Of a stretch of 64,000 bases of DNA, positions 26,455-35,742 are shown piece by piece. Each line of letters starts with the position of its first letter. The stretch's first letter is position 1. The notes beneath the pieces were generated by a model that was not told where the DNA came from, searched no databases, and worked only from the letters and a program-made list of their open reading frames with translations. This stretch comes from Pedobacter chinensis. GTDB lineage: Bacteria > Bacteroidota > Bacteroidia > Sphingobacteriales > Sphingobacteriaceae. The translations under genes were made by a program, and so were the position numbers. Location of the stretch: the NCBI RefSeq assembly GCF_003339865.1, contig NZ_QPKV01000001.1, forward strand, positions 124,001-188,000. The letters run 5' to 3'.

Positions 26455-28110
26455 ATGAAAAAGAACTTTTTAAATCTGTTGACTGCAACAGTATTGATTT
26501 TTACAGCAAATTATTCATTTGCTCAATATCCGAAAATTCCTGAATCGGTAAAAAAAACATCTGATTCGATGATGAAGGAAACTTATCGTCAATCCGATAT
26601 TGCATGGGAAAAAGCAAAACCTATTATCGAGCAGGAAGCTAAAATGGGTAAACCTTATATTCCTTGGGCTGGCAGGCCTACTGATTTGCCTCAGGCAGAG
26701 ATTATAGCCTTTCCTGGCGCTGAAGGTGGTGGTGCTTATGCCTTTGGAGGCCGTGGCGGAAGAGTTATCGTTGTTAAAAATTTAAATGACAGCGGTCCGG
26801 GTTCCCTGCGCGAAGCCTGCGAACAGGGTGGTGCTAGAATAGTGGTTTTTAATGTCTCAGGGATTATCAGGCTTAAAACGCCTTTAATCATCCGTGCTCC
26901 TTATATTACCATTGCGGGTCAAACTGCACCTGGAGATGGCGTTTGCGTTGCCGGTGAATCAGTTTGGTTAAATACACATGATGTTGTGGTGCGCTTTATG
27001 CGTTTCAGAAGAGGAGAAACCTTTGTTGGCCGTCGCGATGATGCCATTGGTGGTAATCCAGTGGGTAATATTATGATCGATCACGTTTCTGCAAGCTGGG
27101 GATTGGATGAAAACATGTCGATGTATCGCCACATGTATAATGACAGCACAGGTAAAACAGAGGAAAAACTTGGAACAGTTAATATTACCATTCAAAATTC
27201 AATTTTTTCTGAAGCTTTAGATTATTGGAATCATGCGTTTGGTTCAACGTTAGGTGGCGAAAATTGCGCTTTCGTTCGTAATCTTTGGGCAGATAACGGT
27301 GCCCGTAATCCATCAATTGGATGGAACGGAATTTTTAATTTTGCCAACAATGTGGTATTTAACTGGAACAACCGCTCTACAGATGGTGGCGATTATACTG
27401 CTCAATATAATATCATCAACAACTATTATAAACCCGGGCCGGTTACCAATTTAAAAGATCCAATCAGTTATCGGATTTTAAAACCAGAATCTGGCCGTAG
27501 TAAATTACCTTATGTGGTTTTCGGCCGTGCTTATGTAGAAGGAAATGTTATCGATGGCAATGAAAAAGTAACCAAAAACAACTGGGATGGTGGCATACAG
27601 CTGGAAGATAAAAAGGGCAACTTGATGACTTTTGAGCAAGCCACGCCTTATTTTGCAGCAATGAGGGCAAAGAAACCTTTTCCAATGCCTAAAATTTCAA
27701 TTATCCCAACTTCACAAGCTAAAGATTACGTATTGGCAAATGCCGGTGCAACGCTACCTAAGAGAGATCCGGTTGATACTCGTGTGATTAAGCAGGTAAG
27801 CACAGGAATAATCGAAGTTCATCCTGATGCTAAACCTTCTGCATTTCAATTTGAACACCGTCGCCTGGCCAAAGATTCTTATAAACAAGGTATCATCACT
27901 GAAATTTCACAAGTTGGCGGTTACCCTGAGTATAAAGGAACACCGTATAAAGATTCTGATGATGATGGCATTCCTGATGCTTACGAATTGAAAAATGGCC
28001 TGAATCCTAATGATGCATCTGATGCAGCAAAAATCACCAAAAGTGGCTATTCCAACATTGAAGTATATTTAAATAGTGTTGTTCCGGTTTCAACTGTTAA
28101 ACCTAATTAA
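26455..28110 (+). CDS. PL1-family pectate lyase-like protein, copy 1
   Basis: A 551-residue secreted protein with a signal peptide ending at SFAQ, then a helical lead (about 22-70) and a right-handed beta-helix from FPGAEGGGAYAFGGRGG. It has PL1-type motifs: GSLREACEQGGARIVVFNVSG, YITIAGQTAPG, and DHVSASWGLDENMS, which carries the calcium-site acids. PL1 enzymes cut polygalacturonate by beta-elimination with calcium. The C-terminus has a calcium-binding loop of the DxDxDG type (DSDDDGIPDAYELKNGLNPN), as in thrombospondin type 3 or dockerin-like repeats. It starts a new operon with its own control region. The paralogue follows one base after the stop. Confidence 0.9.
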   Translation: MKKNFLNLLTATVLIFTANYSFAQYPKIPESVKKTSDSMMKETYRQSDIAWEKAKPIIEQEAKMGKPYIPWAGRPTDLPQAEIIAFPGAEGGGAYAFGGRGGRVIVVKNLNDSGPGSLREACEQGGARIVVFNVSGIIRLKTPLIIRAPYITIAGQTAPGDGVCVAGESVWLNTHDVVVRFMRFRRGETFVGRRDDAIGGNPVGNIMIDHVSASWGLDENMSMYRHMYNDSTGKTEEKLGTVNITIQNSIFSEALDYWNHAFGSTLGGENCAFVRNLWADNGARNPSIGWNGIFNFANNVVFNWNNRSTDGGDYTAQYNIINNYYKPGPVTNLKDPISYRILKPESGRSKLPYVVFGRAYVEGNVIDGNEKVTKNNWDGGIQLEDKKGNLMTFEQATPYFAAMRAKKPFPMPKISIIPTSQAKDYVLANAGATLPKRDPVDTRVIKQVSTGIIEVHPDAKPSAFQFEHRRLAKDSYKQGIITEISQVGGYPEYKGTPYKDSDDDGIPDAYELKNGLNPNDASDAAKITKSGYSNIEVYLNSVVPVSTVKPN

Positions 28111-28111
28111 G

Positions 28112-29743
28112 ATGAGAAAGTTTTATGTTGTGGCCATTCTGACTGCTGTTTGTGGTTACTCAAATGCTGTTTTTGCGCAATATCCAGTAATTCCGGAGGC
28201 GATGGAAAAAAAAGCCGATTCACTGTTGAAAAGTATTGAAGATAAATCCGAATTACAGTTTTTAAAGGTTAAACATATTATTGACGAGGATGCAAAACAT
28301 GGTAAACCCTATATTCCGTGGGCAGCAAAACCTGATGATTTACCTCAATCAAAAATGCTTGCTTTTCCGGGTGCTGAAGGTGGTGGTGCTTATTCTTTTG
28401 GTGGTCGCGGTGGCAAAATTTATGTAGTAACCAGCCTTGATGATTCAGGAAAAGGAACTTTACGCGAAGCCTGCGAACAAGGTGGAGCGAGAATTATTGT
28501 TTTCAACGTTTCTGGAATCATCAGGCTTAAAACACCTTTAATTATTCGAGCACCTTATATTACTATTGCAGGTCAGAGTGCTCCGGGCGATGGAGTTTGC
28601 ATCGCCGGGGAATCAGTTTGGATTAATACTCACGATGTGGTAATCAGGTATATGCGTTTCCGTCGTGGTGCCACTGATGTAACCCGCAGAGATGATGCTC
28701 TAGGCGGAAATCCTGTTGGAAACATCATGATTGATCACGTTTCTGCAAGTTGGGGATTAGATGAAAACATGTCGATTTATCGCCATGTTTACGATCCAAA
28801 AGATGGTTCCAAGCCTTTAAAACTTCCAACCGTTAACATTACAATTCAAAATTCTATTTTCTCTGAAGCGTTAGATACCTATAATCACGCATTCGGGAGT
28901 ACCATTGGCGGTTTGAATTCAACTTTTATGCGCAATCTTTGGGCCTCAAATATCAGTCGTAATCCATCAGTAGGCATGTATGGCGATTTTGGTTTTGTCA
29001 ATAATGTGATTTTCAACTGGTGGAACCGTAGTGCTGATGGTGGTGATAATGCATCATTTTACAGTTTCATCAATAACTATTACAAACCAGGCCCAATCAC
29101 ACCTGCGGGTGAACCAATTTCTTATCGCATTTTAAAACCAGAATCGGGGAGAGATAAAAAATTTGCAAATGAATTTGGGAAAGCTTACGTTACCGGAAAT
29201 ATTGTGGAAGGAAATGAAAAAGTAACTCAAAATAATTGGGATGGTGGTGTTCAACCCGAAAGTAAAAGAGATAAACAAAAGTTGTTGGATTCCATGCGTG
29301 TAGATAAACCTTTGCCAATGGCTAAAGTTTCTGTCATCGATACCAAAAAAGCATATGACTATGTTTTGGCTAATGCAGGTGCCACTTTACCCGTTCGCGA
29401 TGCCGTTGATCAGCGTATCATTAAACAGGTTACAACTGGTAAAATAGAACATGTTGAAGAGGATAAACTGCCCGCTAAGCAGAATTATGTAAAACGTCGT
29501 TTACCTGATGATTCCTACAAAAAGGGGATCATTTCAGATATTGCACAAGTTGGTGGTTATCCTGAATATAAAGGAAAACCTTATGTAGATACTGATAATG
29601 ATGGAATTCCTGATGCGTGGGAAATTAAAAATGGCTTAAATCCAAAGGATGCTAAAGATGCCTCGAAAATTTCAAAATCGGGTTACTCAAATATTGAAAT
29701 TTATTTAAATAGCTTAGTGGATATTGGAAAAGTGAGACCGTAG
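28112..29743 (+). CDS. PL1-family pectate lyase-like protein, copy 2
   Basis: A 543-residue paralogue of the preceding lyase with the same architecture: signal peptide ending at VFAQ, helical lead, beta-helix with FPGAEGGGAYSFGGRGG, YITIAGQSAPG and DHVSASWGLDENMS, and the C-terminal DTDNDGIPDAWEIKNGLNPK calcium loop. An upstream GTG inside the previous gene would add 12 residues, but ATG at 28112 puts the signal peptide at the start and is preferred. The pair is a tandem duplication that has since diverged, most around residues 230-330 and in the region before the calcium loop. Confidence 0.9.
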   Translation: MRKFYVVAILTAVCGYSNAVFAQYPVIPEAMEKKADSLLKSIEDKSELQFLKVKHIIDEDAKHGKPYIPWAAKPDDLPQSKMLAFPGAEGGGAYSFGGRGGKIYVVTSLDDSGKGTLREACEQGGARIIVFNVSGIIRLKTPLIIRAPYITIAGQSAPGDGVCIAGESVWINTHDVVIRYMRFRRGATDVTRRDDALGGNPVGNIMIDHVSASWGLDENMSIYRHVYDPKDGSKPLKLPTVNITIQNSIFSEALDTYNHAFGSTIGGLNSTFMRNLWASNISRNPSVGMYGDFGFVNNVIFNWWNRSADGGDNASFYSFINNYYKPGPITPAGEPISYRILKPESGRDKKFANEFGKAYVTGNIVEGNEKVTQNNWDGGVQPESKRDKQKLLDSMRVDKPLPMAKVSVIDTKKAYDYVLANAGATLPVRDAVDQRIIKQVTTGKIEHVEEDKLPAKQNYVKRRLPDDSYKKGIISDIAQVGGYPEYKGKPYVDTDNDGIPDAWEIKNGLNPKDAKDASKISKSGYSNIEIYLNSLVDIGKVRP

Positions 29744-29966
29744 ATTTCCGATTGTCATTCTGAGGCACTAAGACCTGCGTAGCAAGCATGAATGCATTTA
29801 AAAACAAATAAAAAATAATGAATAATCTGCAAGCGACTAAAGCAAAACTTTAATAAAGCAATGAACCATAATTATTTTGTTTACATTCTAACTTGAAACT
29901 GAAAATCCTGATTGGAGATTTTTGTATGAAGAAATTATCGAAAGATAAAACCTCATCAACTAGTTT

Positions 29967-30088
29967 TGTCATTCTGAATGTAATGAAGAATTCGCAGGCT
30001 ATGAAAATGAAATGTTAATACTACTAACAGAGGAAAAGCTTAAGCAGAGTTATAAAATGTTGCAGATGCTTCGTGCCTCAGCATGACA
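29967..30088. repeat. Palindromic repeat (REP2, TGTCATTCTGA type) in the gap before the beta-helix gene
   Basis: The gap of 356 bases after the PL1 pair has no gene. It holds an inverted-repeat element starting TGTCATTCTGAATG with a GAAGAATTCG segment, and ending CTTCGTGCCTCAGCATGACA. A further degraded half-copy (TTGTCATTCTGAGGCAC) begins at about 29753. The element ends 11 bases before the next start codon. Its ends match those of the units in the array at 52259-53145. Confidence 0.7.
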
Positions 30089-30099
30089 AAAAGTAAAAA

Positions 30100-33000
30100 A
30101 TGCCAAAAACTAACCACATATATAAAATTAAAGTACTGCCTTTTTTGGCTTTACTTTTTCTGGTTACAAGTTTTTCTTTCGCTCAAAAAACAAAACCTGT
30201 TGACCCACCAAAACCAATTTTTAAAGGTAAGGATGGTAAAATGGCTTACACATCAGATGAACAGGGAAATCGAATTCCTGATTTTTCTTATGCGGGCTAC
30301 ATGGCGGGTGAAAAAGCCATTCCAAATGCGGCAATAAAAGTTACTGTTCCGGTAAAGGATGGCGATGCTACTTTAAGAATTCAATCGGCTATTAATTATG
30401 TTGCTAAATTACCAATTGGAAAAGATGGTTTGCGTGGCGCTGTTTTATTAGAAAGAGGAACTTATGAAGTCGCCGGGACTTTAAAAATATCAGCATCCGG
30501 AGTTATCCTTCGTGGAAGCGGAATGGGCGAAAATGGAACCCGGATTTTTGCCACAGGGTTGGATAGAATTGGGGTAATCAGAATTTTAGGTAAAAAAAAC
30601 CGTGTGGAAGAATCGCCGATTGCGATAACAGATGCTTACGTTCCGGTTAATGCAAATAAAATTACGGTAGCAAATGCCAATGGATTTAAAATTGGCGATA
30701 AAATCATCATCCATCGTCCATCTACTAAAGAATGGATAGAAACGCTCAAAACTGTTGAATTTGGAGGTGGAGAAAGTGCTTTAGGTTGGAAACCAGGAAC
30801 AAGAGATGTTTATTGGGATAGAAAAATCATTTCTATAAATGGTTCTACCGTTACTTTTGATGCACCCATTACCACAGCACTGGATGCAAAATTTGGCGGA
30901 GCCACTGTTTCAAAATGCCAATGGGGGGGAAGAATCGCTCAATCTGGTGTCGAAAATCTGCAAATGGAATCAGATTATCACAAAGAAAATATTAGAGATG
31001 AATATCACCGGTGGACAGCCATTGGTTTGGAAAACGTAGAAGATGCATGGGTTCGTCAAGTGGTTTTTAAGCATTTCGCAGGTTCTGCAGTTAATGTACT
31101 GGAAACAGCAAGAAGAATCACTGTTGAAGATTGCAAATCACTGGCACCAATTTCTGAAATCGGTGGTGGAAGACGTTATACTTTTTTAACCACAGGTCAG
31201 CAAACGTTATTTCAAAGATTGTATTCTGAATATGGCTATCACGATTTTGCTGTAGGTTTCTGCGCACCCGGACCGAATGTTTTTGTTCAATGCCAGTCTT
31301 ATTTGCCATTTAACTTTAGTGGCGCAATTGATAGCTGGTCGTCCGGTAATTTATTTGATATTGTAAATATAGACGGACAGGCTTTAAGCTATTTAAACCG
31401 GGGTCAGGATGGGCAAGGTGCAGGCTGGTCGGCGGCAAATAGTGTTTTTTGGCAATGTAGCGCAGCTCGAGTAGATAATTATCAGCCACCAACTGCTCAA
31501 AACTGGGCTTTTGGAACCTGGGCACAATTTTCAGGAAATGGTTATTGGGATATGTCGAACGAACAGATCCAACCCCGAAGTTTATATTATGCACAATTGA
31601 AAGACAGATTGGGTAACGAGGTTGATGCCAGAACTTTCCTGCTTCCTGTAGAAACGGAAGCATCCAGCAGTCCCTCGGTAGAGGTTGCACAAAAACTGAC
31701 CAAATTAGCTTATAAACCTGCTTTAACAGTTTTAGAATATATTGATTCTGCAGCAGATAGAAATAAAATCCAGGTTGATGCCGGGGCTGCAAAAAACATC
31801 GATAAAATCGGTTTGGAAAAAGTAGTTGAACCGGTGTTTGCAAGCGCAATGGCTATCAAAAACGGATGGTTGGTTCGTGGTGATGAAATCGTTTTGGGTA
31901 ATCGCCAGGATGTTCCATGGTGGAATGGAAGTGCTCGTCCTCATGGATTGAAAAACACTAAATTTCATGTTACCCGTTTTGTTCCGGGGCGTGCAGGGAA
32001 TGGCTTAACAGATGATTTGGATGAGATTACAGATTCAATGAAAAGTGGCTCGGTTAAAGTACTTGACCACAATTACGGCCTTTGGTACGATAGAAGACGA
32101 GATGACCACGAACGTATTCGCCGGATGGATGGAGATGTTTGGGCGCCCTTTTATGAATTGCCTTTTGCACGCAGCGGACAAGATAAAGCCTGGGACGGTT
32201 TGAGTAAGTACGACATTACAAAATACAATCTTTGGTATTGGGACAGGTTAAAGCAATTCGCTAATCTTGCCGATCAAAAAAGTTTGGTTTTGATTCATGA
32301 AAATTATTTTCAACATAATATCATTGAGGCAGGAGCGCATTACGCAGATTTTCCCTGGCGTACGGCAAACAACATCAACAATACCGGTTTCCCTGAACCA
32401 GTGCCTTATGCAGGTGATAAACGTATTTTTATGGCTGAACAATTTTACGATATCAGCAACGAAAATCGCAGGGCAATCCATAAGGCCTACATTAGAAAAT
32501 GTTTGGAAAATTTTAATGGAAACTCAGGTGTCATTCAATTAATCGGTGCCGAATTTACCGGGCCGCTAAACTTCGTTCAATTCTGGATTGATACCATTAA
32601 AGAGTGGGAAAAGGAAACAGGCAAGCATCCGATTATTGGTTTAAGCGTTACCAAAGATGTTCAGGATGCTATTTTAGCCGATCCAAACCGGGCAGCAGTT
32701 GTTGATTTAATTGATATCAGGTATTGGCATTACCAGGCCGATGGAACGGTTTATGCACCACAAGGCGGACAAAATTTAGCACCGAGGCAACATGCCCGTT
32801 TATTGAAACCGAAAAAAACTTCTTTTGAAGAGGTTTATCATGCGGTAGCTGAATATAAAAATCAATTTCCTGAAAAAGCAGTTATTTATTCAGGAGATAG
32901 TTTTGATGGTTTAGGGTGGGCGATTTTAATGGCAGGTGGTTCATTGTCAAATGTTCAAAATATTGATAAAGCTACTTCAAATGCCATTTCTACAATGAAA

Positions 33001-33252
33001 CCTTTTCTTCCGGCAGGAAAAGACACTAAACAATACGGTTTAGAGAATGCGGGAAAATCTTATGTTTTATACAATGCCACAAAAGAACCAGTGAATTTAA
33101 ATCTGAACAAAATCAATGGAAAATTTAGCCTGAAAATATTGAATACTAAAAATGGAAACGTGCTTAAAGAAGAAAAAATTAATGGCGGTTCTACGATAAA
33201 AATTAACAAGGTAACATCGGCTGATGAAGTAATCATCATCAATAAAATTTAA
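30100..33252 (+). CDS. Large secreted beta-helix protein with C-terminal GH140-like/DUF6298-type domain
   Basis: A 1050-residue protein with a signal peptide ending at SFAQ. Residues about 70-530 form a right-handed beta-helix similar in style to pectin-active lyases (RGAVLLERGTYEVAG, GVENLQMESDYHKE, AWVRQVVFKHFAGSAVNVLE). Residues about 640-960 read as a TIM barrel (YNLWYWDRLKQFANLADQKS, LVLIHENYFQHN, KHPIIGLSVTKDVQDAI), followed by a small beta domain like the one that ends the adjacent GH140 protein. I recognise the DUF6298 type, which has no established activity to my knowledge. It may be a two-activity pectin enzyme (inference). It is 2 bases from the GH140 gene. Confidence 0.65.
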   Translation: MPKTNHIYKIKVLPFLALLFLVTSFSFAQKTKPVDPPKPIFKGKDGKMAYTSDEQGNRIPDFSYAGYMAGEKAIPNAAIKVTVPVKDGDATLRIQSAINYVAKLPIGKDGLRGAVLLERGTYEVAGTLKISASGVILRGSGMGENGTRIFATGLDRIGVIRILGKKNRVEESPIAITDAYVPVNANKITVANANGFKIGDKIIIHRPSTKEWIETLKTVEFGGGESALGWKPGTRDVYWDRKIISINGSTVTFDAPITTALDAKFGGATVSKCQWGGRIAQSGVENLQMESDYHKENIRDEYHRWTAIGLENVEDAWVRQVVFKHFAGSAVNVLETARRITVEDCKSLAPISEIGGGRRYTFLTTGQQTLFQRLYSEYGYHDFAVGFCAPGPNVFVQCQSYLPFNFSGAIDSWSSGNLFDIVNIDGQALSYLNRGQDGQGAGWSAANSVFWQCSAARVDNYQPPTAQNWAFGTWAQFSGNGYWDMSNEQIQPRSLYYAQLKDRLGNEVDARTFLLPVETEASSSPSVEVAQKLTKLAYKPALTVLEYIDSAADRNKIQVDAGAAKNIDKIGLEKVVEPVFASAMAIKNGWLVRGDEIVLGNRQDVPWWNGSARPHGLKNTKFHVTRFVPGRAGNGLTDDLDEITDSMKSGSVKVLDHNYGLWYDRRRDDHERIRRMDGDVWAPFYELPFARSGQDKAWDGLSKYDITKYNLWYWDRLKQFANLADQKSLVLIHENYFQHNIIEAGAHYADFPWRTANNINNTGFPEPVPYAGDKRIFMAEQFYDISNENRRAIHKAYIRKCLENFNGNSGVIQLIGAEFTGPLNFVQFWIDTIKEWEKETGKHPIIGLSVTKDVQDAILADPNRAAVVDLIDIRYWHYQADGTVYAPQGGQNLAPRQHARLLKPKKTSFEEVYHAVAEYKNQFPEKAVIYSGDSFDGLGWAILMAGGSLSNVQNIDKATSNAISTMKPFLPAGKDTKQYGLENAGKSYVLYNATKEPVNLNLNKINGKFSLKILNTKNGNVLKEEKINGGSTIKINKVTSADEVIIINKI

Positions 33253-33254
33253 AC

Positions 33255-34655
33255 ATGAACCTTACATCTAAAATATTCCTGTTGGTTGTTGTTTCAATTC
33301 TGGCATTAGGTTGCAGGAAGAAACCACATTTTGGCGATAAAAGCCTTTTAATTTCAGCAAACGGAAGGTATCTGACCACGGGCGATGGCAAACCCTTCTT
33401 TTGGTTGGGTGATACAGGTTGGCTATTGTTTAGCAAGTTAACCCGCGAGGAAGCGAATACCTACCTGGAAGATCGTAAACAAAAGGGCTTTAATGTTATC
33501 CAGGTAATGGTTTTACATGAAGTTCCTTCTGTTAATGTGTATGGCGATTCTTCAGTGATCAACAAAGATGTATCGAAACCTGCCGTTACCGAGGGCAATA
33601 ATTACAAAGATGAAAAAGCTTACGACTTTTGGGACCACGTAGATTATATTATTGATTTAGCTGAAAAGAAAGGAATCTACATGGCTTTGGTACCGGTTTG
33701 GGGAACAAATGTGAAAGAGAAGAAAGTAACCAAAGCTCAGGCTAAAATTTATGCCACGTTTTTAGCTAAAAGATATCGTGACAGGAACAATATTATTTGG
33801 TTAAACGGTGGAGACATTAAGGGTAGCGATGGTTTAGAGGTATGGAACGAGATAGGAGAAACCTTAAGAGCCAATGATCCTGATCATCTCATTACTTTCC
33901 ATCCGAGAGGAAGAACTGCTTCGTCGCAATGGTTTCACAATGCCAAATGGAATGATTTTGATATGGTTCAGTCAGGGCATCGCCGCTATGATCAGGATAC
34001 TTCTGCAAAAGAAAAATTGCATTATGGAGAAGATAACTGGAAGTATATCGAATCAGACTATAAATTGAAACCAACTAAACCAACCATTGATGGTGAACCA
34101 TCTTACGAAGGAATTCCACAAGGGTTACATGATACCACTCAGCCCCGTTGGATGGATAGTGATGTACGGAGATATGGGTATTGGTCGGTTTTTGCAGGTG
34201 CTTTCGGTTATACTTATGGACACAACTCAGTGATGCAGATGTATAAAAAAACTGATTTAAAACCTGCCTACGGTCCTAAAGATCAATGGATAACGGCGCT
34301 GAATGCACCTGGTGCTGTTCAAATGAAGTACCTTAAAGATTTGATGCTTTCCCGCTCATACTTTGATCGTGTACCTGATCAAACCCTGGTTGCAGGAAAA
34401 AACGGAGAAAAATATGAGCATGTTCTGGCAACAAGAGGAGAAGAATTTGCGATGCTTTATACCTACACGGGTAGAAATTTCAGCGTGCAAATGGGGAAAA
34501 TTGATGGAGATGATGTAAAAGCCTCATGGTTCAATCCAAGAACCGGAAAAACAACATTCATTGGAAAATTTGAAAATAAAGGGATAAAAGAATTTAATCC
34601 TCCGGGCGAACCCGCAAATGGAAATGATTGGGTTTTAATATTGGATAAAATATAA
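33255..34655 (+). CDS. GH140 apiosidase-like lipoprotein (DUF4038 type)
   Basis: A 466-residue lipoprotein with lipobox LALGC and C20. It has the DUF4038 barrel start FFWLGDTGWLLFSKLTREEA, a candidate acid D187 in IIWLNGGDIKG and a candidate nucleophile or base E281 in PTIDGEPSYEG. These positions correspond closely to the catalytic pair reported for Bacteroides thetaiotaomicron BT1012 (GH140, which releases apiose-linked side chains from rhamnogalacturonan-II). A C-terminal collagen-binding-like beta domain closes it (WFNPRTGKTTFIGKF). This gene is one of the best clues to RG-II as substrate. Confidence 0.82.
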   Translation: MNLTSKIFLLVVVSILALGCRKKPHFGDKSLLISANGRYLTTGDGKPFFWLGDTGWLLFSKLTREEANTYLEDRKQKGFNVIQVMVLHEVPSVNVYGDSSVINKDVSKPAVTEGNNYKDEKAYDFWDHVDYIIDLAEKKGIYMALVPVWGTNVKEKKVTKAQAKIYATFLAKRYRDRNNIIWLNGGDIKGSDGLEVWNEIGETLRANDPDHLITFHPRGRTASSQWFHNAKWNDFDMVQSGHRRYDQDTSAKEKLHYGEDNWKYIESDYKLKPTKPTIDGEPSYEGIPQGLHDTTQPRWMDSDVRRYGYWSVFAGAFGYTYGHNSVMQMYKKTDLKPAYGPKDQWITALNAPGAVQMKYLKDLMLSRSYFDRVPDQTLVAGKNGEKYEHVLATRGEEFAMLYTYTGRNFSVQMGKIDGDDVKASWFNPRTGKTTFIGKFENKGIKEFNPPGEPANGNDWVLILDKI

Positions 34656-34760
34656 AAAGGTAGAAGGTTAAAGGTTGGAGGGTTTAAGGCTGTTAAATCA
34701 GGAACTCACAATTTCATGTCTGTCTGAGCGTAGCCGAAGACTAGTTAATTCAAATAAATA

Positions 34761-35687
34761 GTGTTTAAATCAAACTTCATATCATCATTTCGTATAGCCA
34801 TAATTGGCCTGGTTTTGTGTGGATTAACATCTTGTTCAAAACAAGCTTATTTGTTTACCTCTTTCCATGAGCCTGCAAACGAGGGCTTAAGATTTTTATA
34901 CAGTGATGATGCTTACCATTGGACAGACCTGAACAAAACTTTTTTAAAACCCGAGGTTGGTACACAAAAAGTAATGCGTGATCCATCAGTTGTTCAGGGG
35001 CCTGACGGAACTTTTCATCTGGTGTGGACTTGCAGCTGGAAAGGCGATAAAGGTTTCGGTTATGCAAGTTCAAAGGATTTGATCAATTGGAGCAAACAGC
35101 AGTTTTTGCCGGTAATGGAAGATGAACCAAAAACAGTTAACGTTTGGGCACCTGAAATTTTCTACGATGATGAAAAAAGGGAATACGTTATCATTTGGGC
35201 ATCTACAATACCTTTTCGTTTTGAAAAAGGAATGGAAGAGGAGGAAAACAACCATCGCATGTATAGCATTACGACAAAGGATTTTGTTACTTTCTCGAAA
35301 CCTAAATTGTTTTTAGATCCTGGTTTCAGTGTGATTGATGCGGTAATTGTGAAAAGGGCAACTCAAGATTACGTGTTGGTTTTGAAAGATAATACACGTC
35401 CAAATCGGAATTTAAAAATAGCCTTTAGCAATGATGCTTTAGGGCCTTATGAAAATGTTTCAGAAAGTTTTAGTCCTAAATTAACAGAAGGGCCAACAGT
35501 GGTAAAAAAAGCAAATGACTGGTTGATTTATTTCGATGCTTATGGACAAAAAACTTACTCTGCTTATAAAACAGCTGATTTTAAGAGTTTTAAAGATGTG
35601 ACATCCGAGGTTTCAATCCCCGAGGGACATAAACATGGAACAATTATAAAAGTGAAGCGGAAAGTGATTGAGAATTTAAAAAAGTAG
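34761..35687 (+). CDS. GH43-type five-bladed propeller glycosidase lipoprotein
   Basis: A 308-residue lipoprotein with lipobox GLTSC and C25; the start is GTG and no ATG is available before the signal peptide. The five-bladed propeller shows family features: RDPSVVQGPDGTFHLVW with a candidate base aspartate, VWAPEIFYDDEKREYVIIWAS, FSVIDAVIVK (pKa-modulating Asp) and LTEGPTVVKKANDWLIYFD with the candidate acid glutamate. GH43 enzymes act on arabinose, xylose or galactose linkages. The gap before it (34656-34760) carries a decayed repeat fragment, CTGAGCGTAGCCGAAGAC. Confidence 0.8.
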   Translation: MFKSNFISSFRIAIIGLVLCGLTSCSKQAYLFTSFHEPANEGLRFLYSDDAYHWTDLNKTFLKPEVGTQKVMRDPSVVQGPDGTFHLVWTCSWKGDKGFGYASSKDLINWSKQQFLPVMEDEPKTVNVWAPEIFYDDEKREYVIIWASTIPFRFEKGMEEEENNHRMYSITTKDFVTFSKPKLFLDPGFSVIDAVIVKRATQDYVLVLKDNTRPNRNLKIAFSNDALGPYENVSESFSPKLTEGPTVVKKANDWLIYFDAYGQKTYSAYKTADFKSFKDVTSEVSIPEGHKHGTIIKVKRKVIENLKK

Positions 35688-35742
35688 AATCATTAACCAA
35701 TGCTGTCATCCTTCATCAGAATGGCAGAGATTAAAATAGAAA

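Noticed and set aside
28076..28111. GTG start for the second PL1 gene
   Set aside because: It lies inside the first PL1 gene and would bury the signal peptide. ATG at 28112 gives a normal export signal.
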